From positions 1-64,000 of the forward strand of contig CALFWM010000039.1 in assembly GCA_937928635.1 (NCBI GenBank): DNA of 64,000 nt, in the 5' to 3' direction. Below, one piece after another: positions 23,597 to 32,191 of the stretch. The DNA comes from an uncultured Sulfitobacter sp. (GTDB lineage: Bacteria; Pseudomonadota; Alphaproteobacteria; Rhodobacterales; Rhodobacteraceae). Both the position numbers and the translations under genes were made by a program. Every line of letters starts with the position of its first letter. The first letter of the stretch is position 1. The notes under the pieces are model-generated. The model did no database searches. It was not told the origin of the DNA and was given only the letters and a program-made list of their open reading frames with translations.

Positions 23597-25810
23597 ATGC
23601 GCCCTTTGGTCAGCGAACGTACAGCCCATCCAGTTCTGATCTTCTGGATCATTGCGGGATGGGTCGGGTTTTTCCTCCTCCCCTGGTACGGGGTGGAGGA
23701 TTTTTTCACGTTTGAATGGCTGATTGATGGCTACCCCTTTGACACCGATTATGCGCCTGCGGCGTTTCTGATCGGACAGGGCGAAAAACTGTGGCTGGCC
23801 CCCGCACTCCTTGGGCTGCTTCTGCCCTTGCTGGCCTTGGGGCGGCGCAGAACGGAGCCGCTCTATGCGAAATTGCTGATCCTTTCAGGCACCGTCGGAT
23901 TTGGCTGGATGATCCTGCAAGGGTTCACCATTGGCATTCGCGGTTGGAACTTCGACTGGGCCAGGGCGATGTTTGGCGATCTGGGCGACCGACAATTTGG
24001 CATGGGGTATGGCGCGCTGATCTGTGCCTCTGCGTTTTTGTTCCTGTTGACCCAAGGCATCGCGGCGCGCGGTGCCATCAACGGCGACGTCTTTGTGCTC
24101 AGCGCCATTGGTGGCGTGATCGTGATTGTCACCGCCTTTGTGTTCTTTCCCATCGCCAAGATGCTGACCGCTGCATTTATCACCGAGGACGGCGGATATT
24201 CCGCAGGTGTTTTTGCCTCCAAGTTCTTTGATGACCGATTGTGGGGCCTTGGCTGCCTCTCTGGCGGGCGCTGCGGCGTGGCATGGAATTCTCTGTTTCT
24301 GGCGGTTCTGGTCGGGCTGATCACCACGGTGCTGGGCCTGATCTTTGCGCTGGTTGTGACGCGCTCCGGCTTTCGGTTCAAAAAAGGTCTGCGCGCGCTG
24401 ACCGTGCTGCCGATCATCACCCCCCCCTTTGTGATTGGCCTGGCATTGATCCTGCTCTTTGGGCTGTCGGGGTCGGTCACTGTGTTTTTTGCGGATGTCT
24501 TTGGCGTGCAACCTACCCGCTGGCTTTATGGTCTGCCGGGCATCCTGATTGCGCAGACCTTGGCGTTTACCCCCATCGCCTTTCTGGTGCTTATCGGCGT
24601 CGTTGAGGGGGTCTCCCCCTCGATGGAGGAAGCGGCCCAGACCCTGCGTGCCTCCAAATGGCAGGTGTTCAAAACCGTTTCCCTGCCCCTGATGCGCCCC
24701 GGTCTGGCAAATGCATTTTTGCTGGGGTTCATCGAAAGCATGGCAGATTTTGGCAATCCGCTGGTGCTGGGCGGCAACTACGATGTGCTCTCCACCGAGA
24801 TTTTCTTTGCCATTGTGGGTGCGCAATATGATCAGGGCAAAGCCGCCGTGCTGGCCATGGTCCTGCTGTTTTTCACCCTTGGCGCGTTTTATGCACAACG
24901 CTTTTGGCTGGGCAAGAAAAGCTACACAACCGTGTCGGGTAAGGGCGACAGTGGCGTGCACCCCCATATGCCGCGCGCGCTGTCCCTGCCGGTTTTGGCG
25001 ATTGCAATGATCTGGGCGGGTTTCACGGCTGTGGTCTACGCGATGATTTTCTATGGCTCGGTGGTGGAGCTTTGGGGCGTGAACAACAACCTGACTTTCA
25101 AGCACTACGTCACCGCGTTTTCCTTCCGGCTGGAAGAAGGCGGCATCCGCTGGTCAGGTGCGGCATGGGACAGCTTCTGGACCACGCTGAAAATCGCCGC
25201 CATCGCAGCGCCATTGACGGCCATCGTGGGCCTGATCACGGCCTATCTGCTGACGCGACAGAGCTTTGCAGGCAAAAACGCGTTTGAATTTGGCACCATG
25301 CTGTCCTTTGCCATTCCCGGCACGGTGATCGGGGTCAGCTATATTCTGGCGTTTAACGTGCCGCCCATTGAGATCACCGGCACAGGCATCATTTTGGTCG
25401 TCAGCTTTATTTTCCGCAACATGCCGGTGGGCGTGCGCGCAGGGATTGCGTCAATGTCCCAACTGGATAAATCCCTTGATGAAAGCTCCCTCACCTTGGG
25501 TGCCAACAGCTGGCAGACCTTTCGGCGGATCATTCTGCCGCTGCTGCGCCCCGCGATCCTCGCGGCACTTGTCTACAGCTTTGTGCGCGCCATGACGGCG
25601 ATTTCGGCGGTGATCTTTCTGGTCAGCGCGGAATACGACATGGCAACCAGCTACATCATTGGCCGGGTTGAAAACAACGACTACGGCCTTGCGATTGCCT
25701 ATTCCACCACGTTGATCTTTGTCATGTTGACGGTGGTTGCGGTGATGCAGCTGATTGTTGGACGTACTGAAATTGGCCGCCGCATGACCCAATCGCGCAC
25801 AAATGTGTAA
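23597..25810 (+). CDS. Ferric-type ABC transporter permease, two fused transport domains
   Basis: This 737-aa membrane protein contains two complete FbpB-like halves (about 6 helices each plus extra N-terminal helices). Each half has the EAA loop: EEAAQTLRASKWQVFKTVSLPLMRPG near residue 345 and DESSLTLGANSWQTFRRIILPLLRP near residue 630. Fusion of the two halves is common in this family. It starts 9 bases after the binding-protein stop with no strong ribosome-binding site, and 9 bases separate it from the ATPase gene, so the three genes form one operon. Confidence 0.88.
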   Translation: MRPLVSERTAHPVLIFWIIAGWVGFFLLPWYGVEDFFTFEWLIDGYPFDTDYAPAAFLIGQGEKLWLAPALLGLLLPLLALGRRRTEPLYAKLLILSGTVGFGWMILQGFTIGIRGWNFDWARAMFGDLGDRQFGMGYGALICASAFLFLLTQGIAARGAINGDVFVLSAIGGVIVIVTAFVFFPIAKMLTAAFITEDGGYSAGVFASKFFDDRLWGLGCLSGGRCGVAWNSLFLAVLVGLITTVLGLIFALVVTRSGFRFKKGLRALTVLPIITPPFVIGLALILLFGLSGSVTVFFADVFGVQPTRWLYGLPGILIAQTLAFTPIAFLVLIGVVEGVSPSMEEAAQTLRASKWQVFKTVSLPLMRPGLANAFLLGFIESMADFGNPLVLGGNYDVLSTEIFFAIVGAQYDQGKAAVLAMVLLFFTLGAFYAQRFWLGKKSYTTVSGKGDSGVHPHMPRALSLPVLAIAMIWAGFTAVVYAMIFYGSVVELWGVNNNLTFKHYVTAFSFRLEEGGIRWSGAAWDSFWTTLKIAAIAAPLTAIVGLITAYLLTRQSFAGKNAFEFGTMLSFAIPGTVIGVSYILAFNVPPIEITGTGIILVVSFIFRNMPVGVRAGIASMSQLDKSLDESSLTLGANSWQTFRRIILPLLRPAILAALVYSFVRAMTAISAVIFLVSAEYDMATSYIIGRVENNDYGLAIAYSTTLIFVMLTVVAVMQLIVGRTEIGRRMTQSRTNV

Positions 25811-25819
25811 GGACCCCTG

Positions 25820-26890
25820 ATGAGCATTAATTCCAAAGCCGCCCCGGTCCGGTTTCGCAATGTCACCAAGGTTTACGGCACCGACGTGGTCGCGGTGGAC
25901 AACATCGACATGGAGATTGAAGCGGGCAAACTGGTCACGCTGCTGGGGCCGTCGGGCTGCGGCAAAACCACAACCCTGCGCATGATTGCGGGGCTTGAGA
26001 TGGCGACAAAGGGGTCGATCCACATTGGGGATCGTGACGTGACCCTGCTGCCCGCCACGGACCGTGATGTGTCTATGGTGTTTCAAAGCTATGCGTTGTT
26101 TCCACATATGACGGTGATGGAAAACGTGTCCTACGGGCTGGGGTTTTCGGGTTTTGACAAGTCCGAAACCCGGGACCGTGCCGCACAGGGGCTCGATCTG
26201 GTGGGGCTGAAGGAATACGAGGACCGCCTGCCATCGGAACTGTCGGGCGGGCAACAGCAACGTGTGGCGGTGGCGCGCGCGCTGGTGCTGGAACCGCAGG
26301 TCTTGTTGTTTGACGAACCGCTGTCCAACCTGGATGCAAAACTGCGCCGTCAGGTCCGCGAAGAAATCCGCGAGATCCAGCAAAACCTTGGCCTCACGGT
26401 GGTCTATGTGACCCACGACCAAGAGGAAGCGCTGGCTGTGTCTGACGAAATTGTCGTGATGCGCAACGCAGGCATTGCCCAAATCGGCAGCCCCCGTGAC
26501 CTCTATGATGCTCCGGCGGATCGTTTTGTGGCGGATTTCATTGGCGAGGCAAATATCATTCCCTGCCAGATCACCTCAATTGACGGCGATATGGCTTTGA
26601 TTGACGTGGATGGGTTCCCCCACACCCTGCCCGCGCGCGGCATGACGGTGGGCAGCGCATCCCTTGCGGTGCGCCCGACGCGGCTGATGCTGAACGCGCA
26701 AACCGGGATGAACATGCGCGTGCGCAAGGCAACCTATGTGGGCAGCCGGATGGAATACACCTTAAAGGCCGGGTTTGGCGAGGTTTTTGCGGTCAGCGAA
26801 AACGTCGATGCCCCGTTGCAGGTCGACGCCCAAATCACCGTTGGGCTGGACAAAAACGGGCCGGTTTTATTGCCAGAGGATCACGGCTGA
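25820..26890 (+). CDS. Ferric-type ABC transporter ATP-binding protein
   Basis: This 356-aa ATPase has Walker A GPSGCGKTT (residues 47-55), Q-loop VFQSYALFPHMT, signature LSGGQQQRVAVARAL, Walker [16 protein letters not shown], and H-loop THDQEEALAVSD. The C-terminal TOBE/OB regulatory domain (~110 aa) is typical of FbpC/PotA-type importers. It starts after GTAAGGACCCCTG. The operon ends at a terminator shared with the convergent cytochrome gene. Confidence 0.88.
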   Translation: MSINSKAAPVRFRNVTKVYGTDVVAVDNIDMEIEAGKLVTLLGPSGCGKTTTLRMIAGLEMATKGSIHIGDRDVTLLPATDRDVSMVFQSYALFPHMTVMENVSYGLGFSGFDKSETRDRAAQGLDLVGLKEYEDRLPSELSGGQQQRVAVARALVLEPQVLLFDEPLSNLDAKLRRQVREEIREIQQNLGLTVVYVTHDQEEALAVSDEIVVMRNAGIAQIGSPRDLYDAPADRFVADFIGEANIIPCQITSIDGDMALIDVDGFPHTLPARGMTVGSASLAVRPTRLMLNAQTGMNMRVRKATYVGSRMEYTLKAGFGEVFAVSENVDAPLQVDAQITVGLDKNGPVLLPEDHG

Positions 26891-26901
26891 CCCCTGACAA
26901 A

Positions 26902-26933
26902 CAAAGGGCCCGCAAAACCTGCGGACCCTTTGG
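26902..26933. terminator. Bidirectional terminator between the ABC operon and the cytochrome c gene
   Basis: AAAGGGCCCGC and GCGGACCCTTT form an imperfect 11-bp stem with a small loop, with A- and T-rich sides, between two convergent stop codons (26890 and 26956). Confidence 0.7.
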
Positions 26934-26955
26934 AAAATCATTCTACGTGGTCGGC

Positions 26956-27393
26956 TTATTCAGCAGGACCAACAGAGACAAGGTAGGCCCATACGTTGGC
27001 CGCATCGTCTTCTTTCTTGAGCTTGAAGGACATGCGCGACTTGGCTTTTTTGTCGTCCAACGTGGCGCGCAGGAATTTGCGTGGGTCTGCGACGTAGTTC
27101 ACAAACTGCTCTTCATCCCATGTCAGGCCCGCGTCACCCGCGGCAACCAGATCATCACCGTATTTGAAACCATCAACAGTACCTGCCTGACGGTTGAGCA
27201 GGCCATAAAGGTTCGGGCCGTTTTTACCGCCCTTGGCAAGGACTTCGCCATCATTGTCGATGACAGAGTGGCACGCTTTGCACTTTTTGAAGACGGCCTC
27301 GCCTGCTTCTGCATCACCCGATGCGTGGCCGTCCGCCAACAATGGGCCAGCGGCCAATCCCAGACCAAGGGTTAAAACGCCGAAAATTCTCAT
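26956..27393 (-). CDS. Soluble c-type cytochrome (cytochrome c2-like)
   Basis: This 145-aa protein has a Sec signal peptide (residues 1-20, cleaved before DGHASG), one heme attachment site CKACH (38-42), a G-P-N-LYGLLNRQAG block and a probable axial Met in KSRMSFKL near residue 121. This is the class I cytochrome c2/c550 pattern. It acts as a periplasmic electron carrier between membrane complexes or to oxidases. The gene is monocistronic, with GGAACAACTGTT before the start. Confidence 0.85.
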   Translation of the reverse strand: MRIFGVLTLGLGLAAGPLLADGHASGDAEAGEAVFKKCKACHSVIDNDGEVLAKGGKNGPNLYGLLNRQAGTVDGFKYGDDLVAAGDAGLTWDEEQFVNYVADPRKFLRATLDDKKAKSRMSFKLKKEDDAANVWAYLVSVGPAE

Positions 27394-27634
27394 AACAGTT
27401 GTTCCTTGTTTTGCTTTCGCTAGGTTATCGCACTGGGCGCATTGGTAAAGCCGAAGAATTGCGTTCTGTACGCAAGCCCGCTCACGATCAGTTTATAACG
27501 CTCTACACCTGTTTCAAATACCTTAGGTTTCAAGTTATTTTATGCGGACTTTTTTGGTCGCACCCCTTTTTCCCATGCAGACCAAGCATAAAGCACCCGC
27601 AGGTGAGCGTGTCGCGCCATCTTCCGCACAATTC
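27394..27634. other. Intergenic region upstream of the cytochrome and downstream of the cupin gene
   Basis: This 241-base stretch holds the cytochrome promoter and ribosome-binding site. No gene or clear palindrome was found. Confidence 0.5.
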
Positions 27635-28744
27635 TCAGGCCAGGTTGGTGGCAAAATCAGCCTGCAACGCGGTCTCGATCAACTCGCAATCCGCGCTCGC
27701 CTCAACATAACGTGCCTTTAGAAATGGCGGCAGTACAAAAGCATCACCAGCCACCAGACGGTGGGGGTCCTGGCCTGTCACTTCCAGCGTCATCTCGCCC
27801 TCTTTCACAAAGGTGAACAGGATATCGGTGTCATGGCTGGTCCAGGCTCCAATGGCCCCCGCGGGACGCGCCACATGCACGCCCGCCACCCCATTTGTCG
27901 CCGTACCAATACCGGTATCGCGGCTGTCCCATCCCGGAATACGCCAGGGGGTCCAGCTTGCCTCGGCCTCTTTGTGGTGCACAAACCGCGTGCCCTGCCA
28001 TTCGCGGTCCGGGTCATTTTTGCCGGTGGGCAGTTCCATCTCGTGATCAATGGTGGTGACATGTTCGGCAGGCACGCCGATTTCCAGCACCTCCACGTTG
28101 TCAGACGCCTCCAGCACCCGGTGACGGATTTGCGGTGGCTGGATTACACAATTTCCGGCCTCAAGGATAAACGGTTCACCCTGATCCTCGTAAACCAGCC
28201 GCACCCAGCCGCGATAACAAAAGATCAACTGAAAGCCGACCACATGATAATGCACCATATCGGGCACCGGGCCGCCGTCAGGGATGCGGATGTGGCTGGC
28301 AATGATCGAACCACCCAAACGGTCCGGGATCAGATCGCGATAGCGCATGCCTGCACGCCCGATCACCCAGGCGTCGCTGTCGCGCAGATGGCGCACCAGA
28401 AACGAATGCTGCGTTTGGGGCATATCAAGCGGAGGGTTAGCCGCGACAATCTCAACCTGATTGCCGCTGGGAGAGGTCAGCGCGGTCTGCCCGTCGGCAA
28501 ACCCTGCCGGGTCTGTGCAGCGCAGGCGCAATTTGCCCGGCTGCATGCTCGCGTCGCGGTCCAGACGAATGCGCAAACCGTGGCCAGAGATCAACGCAAC
28601 CGCCGGATCGTCCGCCGGAAAAATCTCATCCAGCCGAAACCCCAGTTTGGTCAGGAAAAACGGCAATTCGGTTTTGAGGTCTGTCGCAGGCAGATAGAGT
28701 TCTGACGCTGTGATCTGGGCGGGGTCCGTGACGATATCGGTCAT
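27635..28744 (-). CDS. Two-cupin protein with a glyoxalase-like N-terminus, next to tryptophan dioxygenase
   Basis: This 369-aa protein has an N-terminal ~95-residue VOC/glyoxalase-like part (LYLPATDLKTELPFFLTKLGF, HGLRIRLDR) and then two cupin barrels. The first barrel includes MVHYHVVGFQLIFCYRG and the PPQIRHRVLEAS strand; the second includes AWTSHDTDILFTFVKEGEM and LVAGDAFVLPP. The His pattern HYH and IRH could bind a metal. It lies 62 bases downstream of kynA in the same direction, so a role in the kynurenine route or in disposal of its products is inferred. I do not recognise an enzyme with this architecture and a known reaction. Confidence 0.65.
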   Translation of the reverse strand: MTDIVTDPAQITASELYLPATDLKTELPFFLTKLGFRLDEIFPADDPAVALISGHGLRIRLDRDASMQPGKLRLRCTDPAGFADGQTALTSPSGNQVEIVAANPPLDMPQTQHSFLVRHLRDSDAWVIGRAGMRYRDLIPDRLGGSIIASHIRIPDGGPVPDMVHYHVVGFQLIFCYRGWVRLVYEDQGEPFILEAGNCVIQPPQIRHRVLEASDNVEVLEIGVPAEHVTTIDHEMELPTGKNDPDREWQGTRFVHHKEAEASWTPWRIPGWDSRDTGIGTATNGVAGVHVARPAGAIGAWTSHDTDILFTFVKEGEMTLEVTGQDPHRLVAGDAFVLPPFLKARYVEASADCELIETALQADFATNLA

Positions 28745-28806
28745 GCTTAAAGTCCTTTGGGTCCTCCCAAGACTGGGCCATTAAGCGCCTGAGATAAAGA
28801 GGCCCC

Positions 28807-29640
28807 TCACAACCCGCCGCGCAATTTCCACAATTCGGGAAACAGCTCAACCTCCAGCATGCGGCGCAGGTATTTCACGCCACTGGTGCCGCCGGTGCCG
28901 CGCTTGAACCCAATGATGCGTTCCACTGTGGTGACGTGGTTAAAGCGCCAGCGGCGAAAATAATCCTCAAGGTCCACCAGTTTTTCGCCCAGTTCGTAAA
29001 GGGTCCAGTGTTTTTCAGGGGCCTGATAGATCGTGGTCCAGGCGCTGATGATCGCATCGTGCGCCTGATGGGGTGCGCTCATGCGAAACGCTCCTTTGGG
29101 CAAGGTGATGTCCAGTTCAGCCTCAAGCGCGCGCAAAGCCACGTGATAGAGCGAGGGGCGTTCCAGCTCTTTGACCAGTTGCGCGTGCAATTCGGGGCGG
29201 TGTTCGTGCACCTTCAGCATGGCGGTGTTGCGGTTGCCCACAAAGAACTCAATCAGCCGGTACTGGTGCGACTGAAACCCGGAAGAGGCCCCAAGCGCCT
29301 CGCGGAATGTGGTGTAATCGCTGGGCGTCATGGTGCGCAGCACGTCCCAGGCATTGTTCAACTGCTCAAATATCCGCGACACGCGGGTGATCATTTTGAA
29401 CGCTTCCCCAAAGCGGGCAGCCTGAATGTGGCCACGTGCGGCGTCCAGTTCGTGCAGGGCAAGGCGCATCCACAATTCCGACGTCTGATGCTGGATGATG
29501 AACAGCATTTCATCATGCGCCTCTGACAACGGACCCTGCGCGCCCAGCAGGTCATCAAGCCCCAGATAGTCGCCATAGCTCATGTCGTTTTTGTAAGACA
29601 TCTTTGCGCCATCGCTGGCGGGGTCATATGCATCCGTCAT
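28807..29640 (-). CDS. kynA: Tryptophan 2,3-dioxygenase
   Basis: This 277-aa protein starts at the ATG at 29640 after AAAGGGACC; the longer in-frame start at 29667 is rejected because it precedes this ribosome-binding site. It has the all-helical TDO signature: [34 protein letters not shown] (with the conserved distal His), [16 protein letters not shown] and the late [16 protein letters not shown] with the heme-ligand His. It cleaves the indole ring of L-tryptophan to N-formylkynurenine. Kynurenine formamidase and kynureninase are not in this window. Confidence 0.93.
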   Translation of the reverse strand: MTDAYDPASDGAKMSYKNDMSYGDYLGLDDLLGAQGPLSEAHDEMLFIIQHQTSELWMRLALHELDAARGHIQAARFGEAFKMITRVSRIFEQLNNAWDVLRTMTPSDYTTFREALGASSGFQSHQYRLIEFFVGNRNTAMLKVHEHRPELHAQLVKELERPSLYHVALRALEAELDITLPKGAFRMSAPHQAHDAIISAWTTIYQAPEKHWTLYELGEKLVDLEDYFRRWRFNHVTTVERIIGFKRGTGGTSGVKYLRRMLEVELFPELWKLRGGL

Positions 29641-30107
29641 CTGCGGTCCCTTTTCATGGCTCACCAAAATTCTACCGTGGCCCCGGATTTACTTCAATTC
29701 TAAACCTTTATGCTTAAAATAAATGGCTGTCCTGATGGCGTTTCGAATTAAACATGGATCACTTGTTCGCGGCCTCTCCCTTTGGTCAAATCCACCAAGT
29801 GGCGAAAATGGGGTGACTTAGTATCAAACAGGAATGCGCCCTTGTGCCGCAGGTCCGGGTTTGGGCAAAGTCAGGACCGATATGGGCCGACGGGAAAACC
29901 TGCCACTGCCCTGCACCGATTCCCCGTTCAGGGCAGGGTCAGGGCGCGAAATAAGGCAGCTTTGTGTCCGGAAATTCACCAATACGCCTGTAAATTCAGG
30001 AATTTCCCATGGGGAACCGCTGGCGCAGCCTCATTCTTGCCATATTGCGAGAGGGCCTCTTATACCGTCATTGGCCCAAGGGCGCAGGCGAAAGAGGATG
30101 CAAAACA
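29641..30107. other. Intergenic stretch upstream of kynA
   Basis: It contains the kynA ribosome-binding site and promoter. Open frames on the plus strand (for example from 29782) look like non-coding sequence: no good start context, Arg/Cys-rich. No palindrome stronger than chance was noticed. Confidence 0.5.
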
Positions 30108-30308
30108 ATGCAGTGCAATGAAGCACAGATGATGAAGACACATATGGTGCGCGCGGGTGCCACAGTGGTGGGTGATCTGTCCACACCCGGCGCGTTGCGG
30201 TTTGAACGCGTGGGCGCGGCCATGAGGGGCACGCCGGAATTGGCGATGCAGAACGGCGCGCTGACCCTGCGGTACGCAGACGGCACAACTGTGATTGTGA
30301 CGGCTTAA
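30108..30308 (+). CDS. Possible small protein of unknown function
   Basis: This 66-codon frame has a purine-rich GAAAGAGG 10 bases before its ATG at 30108. The product ends GALTLRYADGTTVIVTA, a beta-hairpin-like, codon-balanced sequence that looks more protein-like than its surroundings. No family is recognised and no neighbour supports a role. It could also be chance. Confidence 0.35.
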   Translation: MQCNEAQMMKTHMVRAGATVVGDLSTPGALRFERVGAAMRGTPELAMQNGALTLRYADGTTVIVTA

Positions 30309-30749
30309 CGCCACTGAGAATCACACGTTTCAAACCGATTCTGATGCCACAAAACCCGCCTCATCCGGGCAAAAACGGGATGGAAACAGTTTGGTGACGG
30401 CCTGATTGGCCCCCATTCTTGCGATTCTCCCGCAACCATTTCGCGAAACTTTCTGTGCCGCAGATGCGCCGCCCAAGACCAATTGTGGCAGACTTTCTGC
30501 AAAGTGCAGCACCTGATTCACAGCCTGCCCACTGGCAGAATTAACTAAAAATTAACCTGTTTTGCGCGCCTTGCGCGGGAATTTCTGACGCGCAAGGCTG
30601 GTCCCCGCGCTGGCCAGGAATATCTATTGTGGCATCAGAAGGGCACGCCTGTGACCGCGTTAACTTTTTAAACAGAAAATGCCGAAACCCCATAAAAATA
30701 ACGAATTCGTGGCGGATTTGGCACAGCCTTTTTGACAGGATCTGCATCG
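30309..30749. other. Long leader/promoter region of the polysaccharide operon, distal part
   Basis: This AT-richer stretch (for example TTAACTAAAAATTAACC around 30541-30557) lies upstream of algD. No gene is supported on either strand; the minus-strand frame that crosses it is a shadow of algD. It probably holds the operon promoter, but no -10/-35 pair could be chosen with confidence. Confidence 0.45.
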
Positions 30750-30763
30750 GCGGGACGTCCCGC
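30750..30763. promoter_or_regulatory. 14-base perfect palindrome upstream of algD
   Basis: GCGGGACGTCCCGC is self-complementary and lies 84 bases before the algD start. It may be a regulator-binding site for the exopolysaccharide operon. No regulator gene is adjacent. Confidence 0.4.
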
Positions 30764-30783
30764 TTGTCGGGTTTCTGCCTGTC

Positions 30784-30836
30784 CCTCATATTCAACCCCA
30801 ATGAAGAACCGCGAATAATTGCGGTCCAATATGAGG
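30784..30836 (+). promoter_or_regulatory. Structured leader that can sequester the algD ribosome-binding site
   Basis: CCTCATATT (30784-30792) is the exact complement of AATATGAGG (30828-30836), giving a 9-bp stem. Inside it ACCGC/GCGGT (30808-30812 with 30821-30825) forms a second hairpin. The GAGG that is the only Shine-Dalgarno-like sequence before the algD ATG at 30847 is in the outer stem. When folded, translation start would be blocked; temperature, a protein or a ligand could open it. The pairing is seen in sequence; the regulatory role is inference. Confidence 0.55.
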
Positions 30837-30846
30837 CAGATATATT

Positions 30847-32166
30847 ATGGCAAAGATCAGCGTCTTTGGCATTGGCTACGTCGGCGTCGTTTCCGCAGCG
30901 TGCTTGGCACGTGATGGGCATGATGTGATCGCAGTTGATGTTGACACAGGTAAAATCAACGCAATCAACGCGGGCAAAAGCCCGATTGTTGAAGAAGGCA
31001 TCGACGCGCTGGTTGCTCAGGTCGTCAAGGCGGGCAATCTGACCGCCACAGATGATTTCGCCGCCGCAGTGCGGGACACGGATGTGTCGTTTATTTGTGT
31101 CGGGACGCCGTCGGCTCCTGATGGGTCTGTCGGGCTCAGCTACGTGACCTCTGTGTGCGAAAACATCGGCAAGGCGCTGGCAGACAAAGACACCTATCAC
31201 TCCGTTGTGGTGCGCAGCACAATTGTGCCCGGCTCCACCGAACAGGCCTGTATCCCCGTGTTGGAGCAGACCTCGGGCAAGACGGCGGGCAAGGAATTTG
31301 GCGTTGGCTATTTCCCGGAGTTCCTGCGAGAAAGCACGGCGATTGCGGACAATGACGCGCCCGGCCTGATCGTGTTTGGCTATCTGGATGAGGGCACGCG
31401 CAAGATCCTCGAAGAGATCAACAACCCCCTGCCCTGTGACATTCACGCGGTAGAGATCAAGACCGCCGAGATGGTGAAATACACGTCCAACACTTGGCGC
31501 GCGGTAAAGGTGACCTTTGCCAATGAGATCGGCAACATCGCCAAGGCCAGCGGCATTGATGGTCAGACGGTCATGGAAATTCTGTGCTCTGACGACAAGA
31601 TCGCGATGAGCCCCTATTTCATGCGCCCCGGTTTCGCCTTTGGCGGCTCTTGCCTGCCCAAAGACGTGCGCGCGCTGAAGTACCTCGCCAAATCCACCGG
31701 CACCAAACATCACATGCTGTCTGCCGTGCTGGAGGCCAATGAGGCCCAGATCGCCAAGGCAGAACAGATGGTTGTGGACTCCGGCACCAAAAAGGTTGGC
31801 TTTGTTGGCATCTCCTTCAAGCCCGGCACCGATGATCTGCGCGAAAGCCCGCTGATCTCACTGGCCGCGCGGTTGATTGGCCGGGGCATTGATGTCTCGA
31901 TCTATGACCCGTTTGTGCAAGAAGCCTTTGACACTGCCACCCCCGGTGCGGGACGTGGCAATGACGATGTGCCTGATCTGGAACACCGTCTGGTCAAGGA
32001 CCTTGACGCGCTGATTGAGGGCGCGGGCACCGTTCTGGTGGGCAACCACTACGGCGAAACCGTCGAGCAGCTGAAAAAGGCTGCGTTTGAGCGCCCTGTC
32101 GTCGATCTGACCCGTCTCAACCGCGAGATGACGTCGGATGACAAATACCAGGGCATTTGCTGGTAA
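30847..32166 (+). CDS. algD: GDP-mannose 6-dehydrogenase
   Basis: This 439-aa enzyme has an N-terminal NAD-binding fold (VFGIGYVGVVSAACLA), the substrate domain with the catalytic cysteine in GGSCLPKD (C269) and the conserved lysine in EIKTAEMVKYTSNTWRAVKV, and a C-terminal UDP/GDP-binding domain (ISFKPGTDDLRESP). Length and Cys position match AlgD (436 aa, C268 in Pseudomonas). It oxidises GDP-mannose to GDP-mannuronate, the committed step and precursor supply for Alg8. It is the first gene of an operon running to 43881, preceded by a structured leader. Confidence 0.9.
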   Translation: MAKISVFGIGYVGVVSAACLARDGHDVIAVDVDTGKINAINAGKSPIVEEGIDALVAQVVKAGNLTATDDFAAAVRDTDVSFICVGTPSAPDGSVGLSYVTSVCENIGKALADKDTYHSVVVRSTIVPGSTEQACIPVLEQTSGKTAGKEFGVGYFPEFLRESTAIADNDAPGLIVFGYLDEGTRKILEEINNPLPCDIHAVEIKTAEMVKYTSNTWRAVKVTFANEIGNIAKASGIDGQTVMEILCSDDKIAMSPYFMRPGFAFGGSCLPKDVRALKYLAKSTGTKHHMLSAVLEANEAQIAKAEQMVVDSGTKKVGFVGISFKPGTDDLRESPLISLAARLIGRGIDVSIYDPFVQEAFDTATPGAGRGNDDVPDLEHRLVKDLDALIEGAGTVLVGNHYGETVEQLKKAAFERPVVDLTRLNREMTSDDKYQGICW

Positions 32167-32191
32167 AACCTGAATTGGAGGCGTGTCGAGA

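Noticed and set aside
23885..25105. Minus-strand frame of 406 codons opposite the ABC permease
   Set aside because: Composition (Gln, Lys, His rich) is typical for antisense of hydrophobic coding sequence; the plus-strand permease is certain.
22562..26890. Naming the ABC importer as a proven iron (FbpABC) system
   Set aside because: The permease and ATPase fit, but typical Fe3+ ligand residues are not obvious in the binding protein, and no Fur-type site was seen upstream.
30541..31713. Minus-strand frame crossing the algD start
   Set aside because: It runs antisense to algD and its leader and has no recognisable domain.
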